A DNA stretch of 64,000 nt from Streptomyces sclerotialus (GCF_040907265.1 NZ_JBFOHP010000002.1:5084001-5148000), one strand, 5' to 3'. Positions 50,071 through 58,740 are shown, counted from the stretch's first letter. A program made the numbers and translations. The notes: generated by a model from the sequence alone, not told the origin.

Positions 50071-50961
50071 ATGACGCCTCAACCTCCCGGAAACCCCGAC
50101 AACTCAGACATGGACCGCGGCGGCCGGTGGAACGACCTCGACCGTCCCCCGCTGAACGCGGCGGCGCTGCGCAAGGCCCTCGTCCGGCCCGGCTCCCTGT
50201 GGACCTCCCTGGAAGTGGTCCAGGCCACCGGCTCCACCAACACCGACCTGGCGGCCCGCGCGGCCAAGGGCGAGGCGGCGGCGGGCAGCGTGCTCGTCGC
50301 GGAGGAGCAGTGGGCGGCCCGCGGCCGGCTGGACCGCACGTGGTCGGCGCCGCCCCGCTCCGGCCTCTTCTTCTCCGTGTACCTGGAGCCCGACGTGCCC
50401 TCGGCGCGCTGGGGCTGGCTGCCGCTGCTGGCCGGGGTGGCCACCGCCACCGCGCTCGCCCGCACGGCCGGCGTCGACACGGCACTGAAGTGGCCCAACG
50501 ACCTCCTCCTCACCGTGGACGGCGAGGAGCGCAAGGCGGGCGGCATCCTCGCCGAGGCGGCCGGTGACGGCGTCGTCATCGGCATCGGGCTGAACGTCTC
50601 GCTGCGCGCCGAGGAGCTGCCGGTGCCCGGCGCCGGCTCGCTCGCCCTGGCCGGGGCGCAGGGCACCGACCGCGATCCGCTGCTGCGGGCCGTACTGCGC
50701 TCGCTGGAGAAGTGGTACGGCGACTGGCGGGCCGCCGACGGGGACGCCGCGGACAGCGGGCTGCAGGAGGCGTACGCGGCGGGCTGCGCGACGCTCGGCC
50801 GTACCGTCCGCGCGCTGCTCCCCGGCGACCAGGAGATCCGGGGCGAGGCGGTGGCCGTGGACGGCGACGGACGGCTGGTTCTGGCCACCGGGGACGGCGT
50901 GCAGCGCCCGGTCTCGGCGGGTGACATCGTCCATCTGCGGCCGGCCGCGGAAGCGGGCTGA
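50071..50961 (+). CDS. birA: Biotin-[acyl-CoA carboxylase] ligase
   Basis: A 296-residue biotin protein ligase without the N-terminal DNA-binding domain of E. coli BirA. Motifs: QATGSTNTDLAARA, the AMP/biotin loop AARGRLDRTWSAPP, LKWPNDLLLTVDG, KAGGILAEA and VIGIGLNVS, then a C-terminal SH3-like domain. It activates biotin and attaches it to the carrier domain of the carboxylase alpha chain. TAGGCT (50058-50063) ends 7 nt before the ATG, suggesting a leaderless message. Confidence 0.93.
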   Translation: MTPQPPGNPDNSDMDRGGRWNDLDRPPLNAAALRKALVRPGSLWTSLEVVQATGSTNTDLAARAAKGEAAAGSVLVAEEQWAARGRLDRTWSAPPRSGLFFSVYLEPDVPSARWGWLPLLAGVATATALARTAGVDTALKWPNDLLLTVDGEERKAGGILAEAAGDGVVIGIGLNVSLRAEELPVPGAGSLALAGAQGTDRDPLLRAVLRSLEKWYGDWRAADGDAADSGLQEAYAAGCATLGRTVRALLPGDQEIRGEAVAVDGDGRLVLATGDGVQRPVSAGDIVHLRPAAEAG

Positions 50962-51032
50962 GAGAGGCCGGACGCCGGGCCGGCCGGGTGTGGCGGCCCC
51001 GGGCCGGGGCCACTGGAGACGGTGGGTGGCTC

Positions 51033-51078
51033 TTGACGACATTCCACACATGCGAATGGTGCGTTATGTGTGGAATGT
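51033..51078 (+). promoter_or_regulatory. Long inverted repeat and -35 before the adenylate cyclase gene
   Basis: ACATTCCACACAT (51039-51051) and ATGTGTGGAATGT (51066-51078) are a perfect 13-bp inverted repeat with a 14-nt spacer. TTGACG (51033-51038) abuts the left arm and could be the -35 box, so the repeat covers the promoter. The spacer and arms are unusually AT-rich for this genome. Confidence 0.65.
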
Positions 51079-51191
51079 GAGAGTGAGCCAGAGCACACCT
51101 GCCGTATCGTTGACGCGATCGGTCCGGCAGCGGGCCGCGGGCGAACAGTGATCGGAAGGGCAGTGCGCAGGGATCGGAAGAGGAGGGCGCG

Positions 51192-52328
51192 GTGACCCTC
51201 GACGACTCGGGCGCATCGCCGCGCGACGCGGAAGCGGTGCCGCGTGACGCCGACGCCGCCGACGGCCCCGACGGGGAGTCCGGCGACGACACCATCGCCC
51301 TCCGCCTGGAACAGCTGATCCTCGGCTCCGAGCGGCGCTACACACCGTTCCAGGCGGCCCGCAGTGCCGGGGTCTCCATGGATCTGGCGTCCCGCTTCTG
51401 GCGGGCCATGGGCTTCGCGGACATCGGCCAGGTCAAGGCGCTCACCGAGGCCGACGTGCTGGCGCTGCGCCGGCTCTCCGGGCTCGTGGAGGCCGGGCTG
51501 CTGAGCGAGGCGATGGCGGTGCAGGTGGCCCGCTCGACCGGACAGACCACCGCCCGGCTCGCCGACTGGCAGATCGACTCCTTCCTGGAGGGGCTCACCG
51601 AACCGCAGGACTCCGGCCTGACCCGTACGGAGATCACCTACCCGCTGGTCGAACTGCTCCTGCCCGAGCTGGAGGAGTTCCTGGTCTACGTCTGGCGCCG
51701 GCAGCTCGCCGCCGCGACCGGCCGGGTCGTCCAGGCCCAGGACGACGCCGAGATGGTCGACCGGCGGCTCGCCGTCGGCTTCGCCGACCTGGTCGGCTTC
51801 ACCCGCCTCACCCGCCGCCTGGAGGAGGAGGAACTGGGCGAGCTGGTCGAGGCGTTCGAGACCACGGCCGCCGACCTGGTCGCCGCGCACGGCGGCCGGC
51901 TCATCAAGACCCTCGGCGACGAGGTGCTGTACTCCGCCGACGACGCGGGCACCGCCGCCGAGATCGGGCTGCGCCTCATCGAGACCATGGCCAACGACGA
52001 GACCATGCCCGAGCTGCGGGTCGGCATCGCCTTCGGCACGGTCACGACCCGCATGGGCGACGTCTTCGGCACGACGGTGAACCTCGCCAGCCGGCTCACC
52101 TCCATAGCGCCCAAGGACACCGTCCTGGTCGACGAGGCGTTCGCCGAGGAGCTGAGCCGGTCCGGCGACGCGCCGGTCTCCGAGGCCGAGGCGGCAGCGG
52201 CGGAGAAGGAGGGCGACGGCCCGGTCCCCGCGTACCGCTTCGCGCTCCAGCCGATGTGGCAGCGCCCGGTCCGCGGCCTGGGCGTGGTCGAACCCTGGCT
52301 GCTGACGCGGCGTCCGCCGAAGTCCTGA
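51192..52328 (+). CDS. cya: Class III adenylate cyclase
   Basis: A 378-residue soluble cyclase. An N-terminal regulatory domain (about residues 35-190; TPFQAARSAGVSMDLASRFW, ALRRLSGLVEAGLLSEAMA) resembles the autoinhibitory pH-sensing domain of mycobacterial Rv1264. The catalytic domain has the metal Asp in AVGFADLVGFTRLT, GGRLIKTLGDEVLY and the transition-state Asn/Arg in TTVNLASRL. It makes cAMP, required for normal germination in S. coelicolor. GTG start with GGAAGAGGAGGG upstream. The Asp/Ala-rich first 30 residues look disordered. Confidence 0.92.
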   Translation: MTLDDSGASPRDAEAVPRDADAADGPDGESGDDTIALRLEQLILGSERRYTPFQAARSAGVSMDLASRFWRAMGFADIGQVKALTEADVLALRRLSGLVEAGLLSEAMAVQVARSTGQTTARLADWQIDSFLEGLTEPQDSGLTRTEITYPLVELLLPELEEFLVYVWRRQLAAATGRVVQAQDDAEMVDRRLAVGFADLVGFTRLTRRLEEEELGELVEAFETTAADLVAAHGGRLIKTLGDEVLYSADDAGTAAEIGLRLIETMANDETMPELRVGIAFGTVTTRMGDVFGTTVNLASRLTSIAPKDTVLVDEAFAEELSRSGDAPVSEAEAAAAEKEGDGPVPAYRFALQPMWQRPVRGLGVVEPWLLTRRPPKS

Positions 52329-52354
52329 CGGCGGCCGCCCTTGCCCTCCCGGCT

Positions 52355-52378
52355 ACGATCGCACCCGTAAGCGATCGT
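52355..52378 (+). promoter_or_regulatory. Inverted repeat before the enoyl-CoA hydratase gene
   Basis: ACGATCGC (52355-52362), eight bases, GCGATCGT (52371-52378): a perfect 8-bp inverted repeat. TACGAT (52354-52359) overlaps the left arm as a possible -10. It lies 22 bp before the ATG, consistent with an operator, for example of TetR type. Confidence 0.5.
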
Positions 52379-52399
52379 TAACCGGGAGGGACGGTACCC

Positions 52400-53206
52400 A
52401 TGGCCGACCAGGACGAGCAGCGGTACGGCGAGTACGTAGTGGTCCGGCGCCACGGCGAGAACGTCGCCGAGCTGGCCATGGACCGCCCCAAGGCGATGAA
52501 CGCCGTCTCCACGGACATGGCCAAGGCCCTCACCGCCGCCTGCGAAGCCCTCGCCGCGGACCGGTCCGTCAGGACCACCGTGCTCACCTCCACCCACGAC
52601 CGGGCCTTCTGCGTCGGCGCCGACCTCAAGGAGCGCAACTCCTTCAGCGACGCCGACCTGATGCGCCAGCGCCCGTACACCCGCGCCGCCTACACCGGCG
52701 TGCTGGAGCTGCCGATGCCCACCATCGCGGCGGTGCACGGCTTCGCGCTCGGCGGCGGCTTCGAGCTGGCGCTCTCCTGCGACCTGATCGTGGCCGACCC
52801 CACCGCCGTCGTCGGCCTCCCCGAGGTCTCCGTCGGCGTGATCCCCGGCGGCGGAGGTACGCAGCTGCTGCCGCGCCGGGTGGGCGCGGCCCGCGCGGCC
52901 GAGCTGGTCTTCACCGCGCGCCGCGTGGAGGCCGCCGAGGCCGCCGAACTGGGCCTGGTCGACCAGCTCGTCGGCGCGGGCGAGGACCGTACGGAGGCGC
53001 TGGCGCTGGCCGCGCGGATCGCCCGCAACTCGCCCGTCGGGCTGCGCGCCGCCAAGCGCGCCATGCGTCTGGGGCACGGCCTGGACCTGCGGGCCGGGCT
53101 GGACCTGGAGGACGGCGCCTGGCGCAGCGTCGCGTTCTCCGGCGACCGGGCCGAGGGCGTGGCCGCCTTCAACGAGAAGCGGACCCCGGACTGGCCGGGG
53201 GAGTGA
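52400..53206 (+). CDS. Enoyl-CoA hydratase/isomerase family protein
   Basis: A 268-residue crotonase-fold enzyme: MDRPKAMNAVSTDMAKAL, RAFCVGADLKER (oxyanion hole), HGFALGGGFELALSCDLI, GLPEVSVGVIPGGGGTQLLPR with the catalytic Glu. Complete and of standard length, so likely an active short-chain enoyl-CoA hydratase; exact substrate unknown. ATG with GGGAGGGA about 10 nt upstream. Confidence 0.9.
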   Translation: MADQDEQRYGEYVVVRRHGENVAELAMDRPKAMNAVSTDMAKALTAACEALAADRSVRTTVLTSTHDRAFCVGADLKERNSFSDADLMRQRPYTRAAYTGVLELPMPTIAAVHGFALGGGFELALSCDLIVADPTAVVGLPEVSVGVIPGGGGTQLLPRRVGAARAAELVFTARRVEAAEAAELGLVDQLVGAGEDRTEALALAARIARNSPVGLRAAKRAMRLGHGLDLRAGLDLEDGAWRSVAFSGDRAEGVAAFNEKRTPDWPGE

Positions 53207-53355
53207 CGACCGGCCGGGGAGGACGGCGGGGCCGCTCCGGCCCCGGCCCCGTCTCCCGGCGTCCCCCCGTTTCCGTCATCCGTCCATAAGGGGCGGACCA
53301 TGGCAAACCTTCCTAGTCTGTAAGGTCAGGATGCGCCGACGGTTACGGAGTGTGA

Positions 53356-54537
53356 GTGCCGGTGACGGGCGAGGCGGCGGTCGGAGGCGGGTACGGGTGC
53401 GACGCCCGGCTGCGGGCCGTCGTGGCGCTCGCCCAGGCCATGGCCGCTGCCCACCACCCCGAGGAGTCGGCCAGGGCCGCCGCGTACGGCGCGTGCCAGG
53501 CGCTGGGCGGCTCCTTCGCCGCGGTCTCCGTGTGGGAGCGCCAGCTCGGCCGGCTCCGGGTGCTGGTCAACGTCGGTGACCTGGCCGAGGGTGAGCAGGA
53601 GTACCCGGACGACGAGTCCTACCCGGTGCACGAGTTCCCCGAGATCGTCGGCTTCCTGCACGAGCGGTGGGCGGGCGGCGGTGAGCCCGAGGCCTGGGTG
53701 GAGACCGCCGACGGGCCGCACGAGGAGGGCTCGTACTGTCATCGGAGGGTGGCCGCGCTGCGCCGCCGCGGCCGGGGCAGCTGTGTGGTGGCGCCGGTCG
53801 TGCTGCACGGCCGGGCCTGGGGCGAGCTGTACGTGGCCCGGCCGCGGGACGCGCCGGTCTTCGGCCGGGACGACGCGGACTTCGCGACCGTGCTGGCCGC
53901 GGTGGCCGCGGCCGGCATCGCCCAGACCGAGCGGCTGGCCGAGGTCCGCAGGCTCGCCTTCACCGACGCGCTGACCGGGCTGGCGAACCGGCGCGCGGTC
54001 GACATGCGGCTGGACGAGGCGCTGGAGCGGCACCGTGCCGAGGGGACGGTCGTCAGCCTGGTGATCTGCGACCTCAACGGGCTGAAGCGGGTGAACGACA
54101 CCCGGGGGCACACGGCGGGCGACCACCTGCTGGAACGGTTCGGCTCCGTGCTGTCCCTGTGCGGCGCGATACTGCCGGACGCCCTGGCGGCCCGCCTCGG
54201 CGGCGACGAGTTCTGTCTGCTGGCGGCCGGGCCGCCGGCCGACGACGTGGTGCGGGTCGCGGCGGAACTGTGCCGCCGCGCGAGCGCGTTGGACCTCGGT
54301 GAGGGCGTGGCGGTCGGCGTCGCCTCGACCGGTGACCCGGTCGGCCCGGTGCGGTCGGCGCGCCGCCTCTTCCGGCTCGCGGACGCCGCGCAGTACCGGG
54401 CCAAGGCCGCCCGCGCGCCGGGCCCGGTGGTGGCGGGGCGGGACGGCGGCGCGGACGATCCGGTCGTCCGCCTGGCCGACGCGGCGGAGCAGGGTCCGGC
54501 GGTCCCGAACGGGGAGCGCCGCCGCTTCCGCCGCTGA
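53356..54537 (+). CDS. GAF-GGDEF diguanylate cyclase
   Basis: A 393-residue soluble protein: a GAF-type sensory domain (about residues 15-190) and a GGDEF domain (about residues 200-350) with FTDALTGLANRRAVD, SLVICDLNGLKRVND and the active motif RLGGDEFCLL, ending in a disordered Arg-rich tail. It should make cyclic-di-GMP, which controls Streptomyces development through BldD. No RxxD product-inhibition site precedes the motif. I recall S. coelicolor cdgE at the matching position. GTG 53356 has GGAG 5 nt upstream. Confidence 0.88.
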   Translation: MPVTGEAAVGGGYGCDARLRAVVALAQAMAAAHHPEESARAAAYGACQALGGSFAAVSVWERQLGRLRVLVNVGDLAEGEQEYPDDESYPVHEFPEIVGFLHERWAGGGEPEAWVETADGPHEEGSYCHRRVAALRRRGRGSCVVAPVVLHGRAWGELYVARPRDAPVFGRDDADFATVLAAVAAAGIAQTERLAEVRRLAFTDALTGLANRRAVDMRLDEALERHRAEGTVVSLVICDLNGLKRVNDTRGHTAGDHLLERFGSVLSLCGAILPDALAARLGGDEFCLLAAGPPADDVVRVAAELCRRASALDLGEGVAVGVASTGDPVGPVRSARRLFRLADAAQYRAKAARAPGPVVAGRDGGADDPVVRLADAAEQGPAVPNGERRRFRR

Positions 54538-54626
54538 GCACGTGACCGGGACCGGGACCGGCGTGAGGGGGCCGGGCCGCCGCCCCGTGCGTCCCAGGGG
54601 GTAAGGGGTGTTCCCGTACCCCGCTG

Positions 54627-54655
54627 ATGACATCTGTGCTTTCACTCTCTAGGGT
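54627..54655 (+). promoter_or_regulatory. Leaderless promoter of hutH
   Basis: ATGACA (54627-54632), 17-bp spacer, TAGGGT (54650-54655), then 8 nt to the hutH ATG. The spacing is ideal and no Shine-Dalgarno precedes the start. Confidence 0.65.
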
Positions 54656-54663
54656 GCCTGAAT

Positions 54664-56226
54664 ATGGATATGCACACCGTGGTGCTGGGGACGACCGGCA
54701 CGACCGCCCAGGACGTCATCGACGTGGCCCGCGGCGCCGCCCGCGTCGAGGTGTCCGCCGAGGCGCTCGCGGCCGTCGCCGCCTCCCGCGCCTTCATCGA
54801 CGACCTCGCCGCCAAGCCGGACCCGGTCTACGGCGTCTCCACCGGCTTCGGCGCGCTCGCCGTCCGGCACATCAGCCCCGAGCTGCGCGCCCAGCTCCAG
54901 CGCAACATCGTCCGCTCGCACGCGGCCGGGATGGGCCCGCGCGTCGAGCGCGAGGTGGTCCGCGCGCTGATGTTCCTGCGCCTGAAGACCCTCGCCTCGG
55001 GGCATACGGGTGTACGCCCCCTGGTCGTGGAGACCATGGCGGAGATCCTCAACGCCGGCATCACCCCGGTCGTCCACGAATACGGCTCGCTCGGCTGCTC
55101 CGGCGACCTCGCGCCGCTCTCGCACTGCGCGCTGACCCTCATGGGAGAAGGCGAGGCCGAGGGCCCCGACGGCGTCGTACGGCCCTCCGGCGAGCTGCTC
55201 GCGGCCCACGGCATCGCGCCCGTCGAACTGCGCGAGAAGGAGGGCCTGGCCCTCCTGAACGGCACCGACGGCATGCTCGGCATGCTCGTGATGGCCTGCG
55301 CCGACCTGGCCCGCCTCTTCACCTCCGCCGACATCACCGCGGCCCTCTCCCTGGAGGCGCTGCTCGGCACGGACAAGGTCCTCGCGCCCGAGCTGCACGC
55401 CATCCGCCCGCACCCGGGCCAGGCCGCCGCGGCCGCCAACATGCTGAAGGTACTGGACGGCTCCGGGCTCACCGGACACCACCAGACCGGGTTTGATGGA
55501 CAAGAGGGCGCCCCGCGCGTCCAGGACGCGTACTCCGTGCGCTGTGCCCCGCAGGTCGCGGGCGCGGGCCGGGACACCCTGGCGCACGCCCGCCTCGTCG
55601 CCGAGCGCGAGCTGGCCGCCGCCGTGGACAACCCCGTCGTCCTGGAGGACGGCCGGGTGGAGTCCAACGGCAACTTCCACGGCGCCCCGGTCGCGTACGT
55701 CCTGGACTTCCTCGCCATCGCCGCCGCCGACCTCGGCTCGGTCGCCGAGCGCCGCACCGACCGGCTGCTGGACAAGAACCGCTCCCACGGCCTGCCCGCC
55801 TTCCTGGCCGATGACCCGGGCGTGGACTCCGGGCTGATGATCGCCCAGTACACGCAGGCCGCGCTGGTCAGCGAGATGAAGCGGCTCGCGGCGCCGGCCT
55901 CGGTGGACTCCATCCCGTCCTCCGCCATGCAGGAGGACCACGTCTCGATGGGCTGGTCGGCGGCGCGCAAGCTGCGGACCGCGATCGACAACCTCACCCG
56001 GGTCGTCGCCGTCGAGCTGTACGCCGCGACCCGCGCGGTGGAGATGCGCGACGGGCTGACCCCGTCCTCCGCCACCCGCGCGGTACTGGCGGCCGTACGG
56101 GCCGAAGGCGTCCCGGGCCCGGGGGAGGACCGTTTCCTCGCGCCCGACCTGGCGGCGGCGTACGAGTTCGTACGGAGCGGCAGGCTGGTGGCCGCCGTGG
56201 AGTCCGTCACCGGCGCGCTGGACTGA
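54664..56226 (+). CDS. hutH: Histidine ammonia-lyase
   Basis: A 520-residue enzyme making urocanate and ammonia from histidine. The cofactor (MIO) triad reads Cys-Ser-Gly in GSLGCSGDLAPLSH, rather than Ala-Ser-Gly; the Cys form is what I recall for other Streptomyces HutH. Other motifs: VYGVSTGFGALA (catalytic Tyr), NGTDGMLGML, RVQDAYSVRCAPQV, VESNGNFHG, IPSSAMQEDHVSMGW. A short insertion (TGFDGQEG, about residues 277-284) lies between HHQ and APRVQD; its codons include TTT, GGA and CAA, unlike the rest of the gene. Confidence 0.95.
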   Translation: MDMHTVVLGTTGTTAQDVIDVARGAARVEVSAEALAAVAASRAFIDDLAAKPDPVYGVSTGFGALAVRHISPELRAQLQRNIVRSHAAGMGPRVEREVVRALMFLRLKTLASGHTGVRPLVVETMAEILNAGITPVVHEYGSLGCSGDLAPLSHCALTLMGEGEAEGPDGVVRPSGELLAAHGIAPVELREKEGLALLNGTDGMLGMLVMACADLARLFTSADITAALSLEALLGTDKVLAPELHAIRPHPGQAAAAANMLKVLDGSGLTGHHQTGFDGQEGAPRVQDAYSVRCAPQVAGAGRDTLAHARLVAERELAAAVDNPVVLEDGRVESNGNFHGAPVAYVLDFLAIAAADLGSVAERRTDRLLDKNRSHGLPAFLADDPGVDSGLMIAQYTQAALVSEMKRLAAPASVDSIPSSAMQEDHVSMGWSAARKLRTAIDNLTRVVAVELYAATRAVEMRDGLTPSSATRAVLAAVRAEGVPGPGEDRFLAPDLAAAYEFVRSGRLVAAVESVTGALD

Positions 56227-56244
56227 GCCGAGGGGGCGAGAAGG

Positions 56245-56268
56245 CCGGGGGCGACGGGCCGCCCCCGG
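56245..56268. terminator. Bidirectional terminator after hutH
   Basis: CCGGGGGCG/CGCCCCCGG, a perfect 9-bp stem with a 6-nt loop between convergent genes. Confidence 0.75.
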
Positions 56269-56304
56269 TGCCGTCAGGGCCCGGTCCCTCCGGGGCGCGG
56301 GCCC

Positions 56305-56679
56305 TCAGGCCGTCTCGGCGCGGGAGCGGCGCACGGCGACGGTGACCAGGGCGGCCCCGACGCCGAGGAAGGCCGTGCCGCCGACGGCGTACGGGGTCGT
56401 GTCGATCGAGCCGGAGTCGGCGAGCCGGACCTCGTCGGAGCCCTGTGCGCCGTCCGTACCGGCGGTGCTCCGCGTGCCTGGGACGACCTGCGACCGCTCG
56501 CCGTCAGCGGTCGCCGTTCCCGCCGCTCTGGCCTGCACCTTCTGGCCGACCGCCGGGGCGGCGGCGGAGTGCTGGGCGGCGTGGTGCTCGACGGTGGCGT
56601 TCGCCGACGGGACGAAACACAGTGCGATCAGCACCGAGCCGGCCGCAGCTGCAGTCACCAGTGGTCGGCGTGCGGTCAC
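56305..56679 (-). CDS. Secreted protein with sortase-like C-terminal signal
   Basis: A 124-residue exported protein: signal peptide VTARRPLVTAAAAGSVLIAL with likely cleavage near SANA-TV, a low-complexity Ala/Thr/Gly mature region, then LADSGS, a hydrophobic helix (VGGTAFLGVGAALVTVAV) and a basic RRSR tail. This order is that of a sortase sorting signal; class E sortases of Streptomyces use LAxTG, so LADSG would be a variant. GTG 56679 is preferred, with AAGGGGGA 6 nt upstream; GTG 56697 is the alternative. Confidence 0.72.
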   Translation of the reverse strand: MTARRPLVTAAAAGSVLIALCFVPSANATVEHHAAQHSAAAPAVGQKVQARAAGTATADGERSQVVPGTRSTAGTDGAQGSDEVRLADSGSIDTTPYAVGGTAFLGVGAALVTVAVRRSRAETA

Positions 56680-56785
56680 GGAACGATCCCCCTTCACGGC
56701 TCGGCGCGTTGGCCGTTACGCAGATGTTAGTAACAGCCGCGGGTCGCGGGGAAGCCAGGGCCCCGAGGTGCTTACGCTCCGTGGC

Positions 56786-57112
56786 ATGAGCAACGGTGAC
56801 ACAGCACGGTTTGTCCGCCTGCGCGTCGAACTGGTCATGGAGGTCACGGACCCCGACCTGCTGACCGGCGCGGCCCTCGACGGCATCAGCGGCGAAGAGC
56901 ACATGACCGACCAGGAGCGCAGCTACGCGCGGGAAGCGGTGCGGGCCGAGCCGGCCGAGGCCGTCGCGCATCTCATCGACCCCTTCGACCTGGTCAACGA
57001 CGTCCCCGGCGTCGAACTCAGCCAGGCGTCGTGGAGCAGCGAGGAAACCGAGTACGACCCTGATTCCGAGGAGTGGGACCTGGGCGACACGGGGGACGAC
57101 GAAGACGTCTGA
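56786..57112 (+). CDS. Small acidic hypothetical protein
   Basis: A 108-residue, strongly acidic cytoplasmic protein (RFVRLRVELVMEVTDPDLLT; tail SEEWDLGDTGDDEDV). No family recognised with certainty. TACGCT (56773-56778) ends 7 nt before the ATG and there is no Shine-Dalgarno, suggesting a leaderless message. Codon bias is normal, so it is likely real. Confidence 0.72.
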   Translation: MSNGDTARFVRLRVELVMEVTDPDLLTGAALDGISGEEHMTDQERSYAREAVRAEPAEAVAHLIDPFDLVNDVPGVELSQASWSSEETEYDPDSEEWDLGDTGDDEDV

Positions 57113-57299
57113 CGTCCGCGTCAACCGGCCCTCGACGGCCACGTCCGTCGCTGCGGAACCTGGGGTGTCCTTTCCCACACTTTCCCGTGCATGGAACGGC
57201 AAAAAGGGAACAGGCGTTCATCATGGGAGCGACTGGGACCAAGTGTGCCCAGATGGCTCGGGGAGGACCTCAGGTTTCGTAGCAATGGAGAACTGACTG

Positions 57300-58571
57300 A
57301 TGACGGACAGCAAGCGCCGCAAGGGCTTCATAGCCACCGCAGCGCTGCTCGGCGGGGCGCTGACGCTCGCGGCCTGCGGCGGCGGTGGTGACAACGCGAG
57401 CGGCGACAGCGGCGGCTCGGGGCCTCCCGGGAAGCACCAGAAACAGGAGCAGGTCGACCGGGCGGCGGCCGAGGACGCCTCGGACGCCACGATCAAGATC
57501 TCTCCGAAGAGCGGTGCCGCCAACGCGGGCATCAACAACGACACCGAGGTCACCGTCGCCCACGGCAAGCTCACCGACGTGACGATGACCTCCGTCGCCA
57601 CCAAGGAGAAGGTGGCCGGCACGCTCTCGGCGGACGGCAAGTCCTGGAAGCCGCAGTCCCAGCTGAAGCGCTCCACGCAGTACAAGATCACTGCGCACGC
57701 CGAGGACTCCAAGGGCCGCAAGGCGGTCGAGAACTCCACGTTCACCACCGTCTCGCCCACCAACAGCTTCATAGCCAACTTCACGCCCGAGGACGGCTCG
57801 ACCGTCGGCGTCGGCATGCCGGTCTCCCTCAACTTCGACAAGCCGGTCAAGAACAAGGCCGCCATCGAGTCGAAGATCAAGGTCGCGGCGAGCAGCAACC
57901 AGAAGGTCGTCGGCCACTGGTTCAGCGACACCCGCCTGGACTTCCGCCCGCAGGAGTACTGGAAGGCCGGTACGAAGGTCACCATGGACCTCGACCTGGA
58001 CGGCGCCGAGGCCTCGCCCGGCGTGCAGGGCATCCAGGACAAGACCGTCAGCTTCGACGTGGGCCGCTCCCAGGTCAGTACGGTCGACGCCAAGACCCAC
58101 CAGATGACCGTGGTGCGCGACGGCAGGACCGTGAAGCAGATCCCGATCTCGGCGGGCGGCAAGGAGAACCCGACCTACAACGGTCAGCTGGTGATCTCCG
58201 AGAAGTTCGAGCAGACCCGCATGGACGGCTCGACGGTCGGCTTCAAGAAGAAGGACGGCAAGGGCGAGTACGACATCCCCGACGTCCCGCACGCCATGCG
58301 GCTGTCGGACTCCGGCACGTTCATCCACGGCAACTACTGGGGCAAGGGCATCTTCGGCAAGGCCAACACCAGCCACGGCTGCATCGGCCTGGAGGACGCC
58401 AAGGGCGCCAAGAACGACAAGACCGACGGAGCCTGGTTCTACGACCACTCCCTCCTCGGTGACGTGGTCGTCATGAAGAACTCCCCGGACAAGACCATCC
58501 AGCCCGACAACGGCCTGAACGGCTGGAACATGGACTGGACCCAGTGGCAGGCCGGCAGCGCCCTCCAGTGA
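57300..58571 (+). CDS. L,D-transpeptidase lipoprotein
   Basis: A 423-residue lipoprotein: lipobox LAAC (Cys26), a Gly/Ser linker, two Ig-like domains (about residues 65-260; IKISPKSGAANAGINNDTEV, FTPEDGSTVGVGMPVSLNFD) and a YkuD catalytic domain with FIHGNYWGK and the nucleophile Cys in NTSHGCIGLED, closed by a Trp-rich end. This is the LdtMt2 layout; it forms 3-3 cross-links in peptidoglycan outside the membrane. ATG is preceded by GGAGAAC. Upstream DNA has CTTTCCC repeats (57169-57185) that may be regulatory. Confidence 0.92.
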   Translation: MTDSKRRKGFIATAALLGGALTLAACGGGGDNASGDSGGSGPPGKHQKQEQVDRAAAEDASDATIKISPKSGAANAGINNDTEVTVAHGKLTDVTMTSVATKEKVAGTLSADGKSWKPQSQLKRSTQYKITAHAEDSKGRKAVENSTFTTVSPTNSFIANFTPEDGSTVGVGMPVSLNFDKPVKNKAAIESKIKVAASSNQKVVGHWFSDTRLDFRPQEYWKAGTKVTMDLDLDGAEASPGVQGIQDKTVSFDVGRSQVSTVDAKTHQMTVVRDGRTVKQIPISAGGKENPTYNGQLVISEKFEQTRMDGSTVGFKKKDGKGEYDIPDVPHAMRLSDSGTFIHGNYWGKGIFGKANTSHGCIGLEDAKGAKNDKTDGAWFYDHSLLGDVVVMKNSPDKTIQPDNGLNGWNMDWTQWQAGSALQ

Positions 58572-58658
58572 CGCGCACGGCCCGAGAACCCTGAGTCCGG
58601 GCCCGTGTGTCCGCACGGGCTCCGGCAGCTGATGACCTGACGGCTTCCCCGGCCGCAC

Positions 58659-58698
58659 GCGGGCGGCACCCCGGACCCCGGTCCGGAGTGCCGCCCGC
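58659..58698 (+). terminator. Terminator after the L,D-transpeptidase gene
   Basis: A 19-bp stem with one C-A mismatch and a 2-nt apex (58659-58677 with 58680-58698). A smaller hairpin, GCCCGTG/CACGGGC (58601-58620), lies closer to the stop. Confidence 0.8.
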
Positions 58699-58740
58699 CG
58701 TCGTTTCGGGCCGCGCCGTACGCGTACGTACAGTGACCCG

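Noticed and set aside
51050..51105. CRP-type site before the adenylate cyclase gene
   Set aside because: The GTG and CAC triplets are not at the spacing of GTGA-n6-TCAC; the long inverted repeat explains the region better.
57223..57282. 19-codon upstream frame before the L,D-transpeptidase gene
   Set aside because: No conserved feature or clear ribosome-binding site; too short to support.
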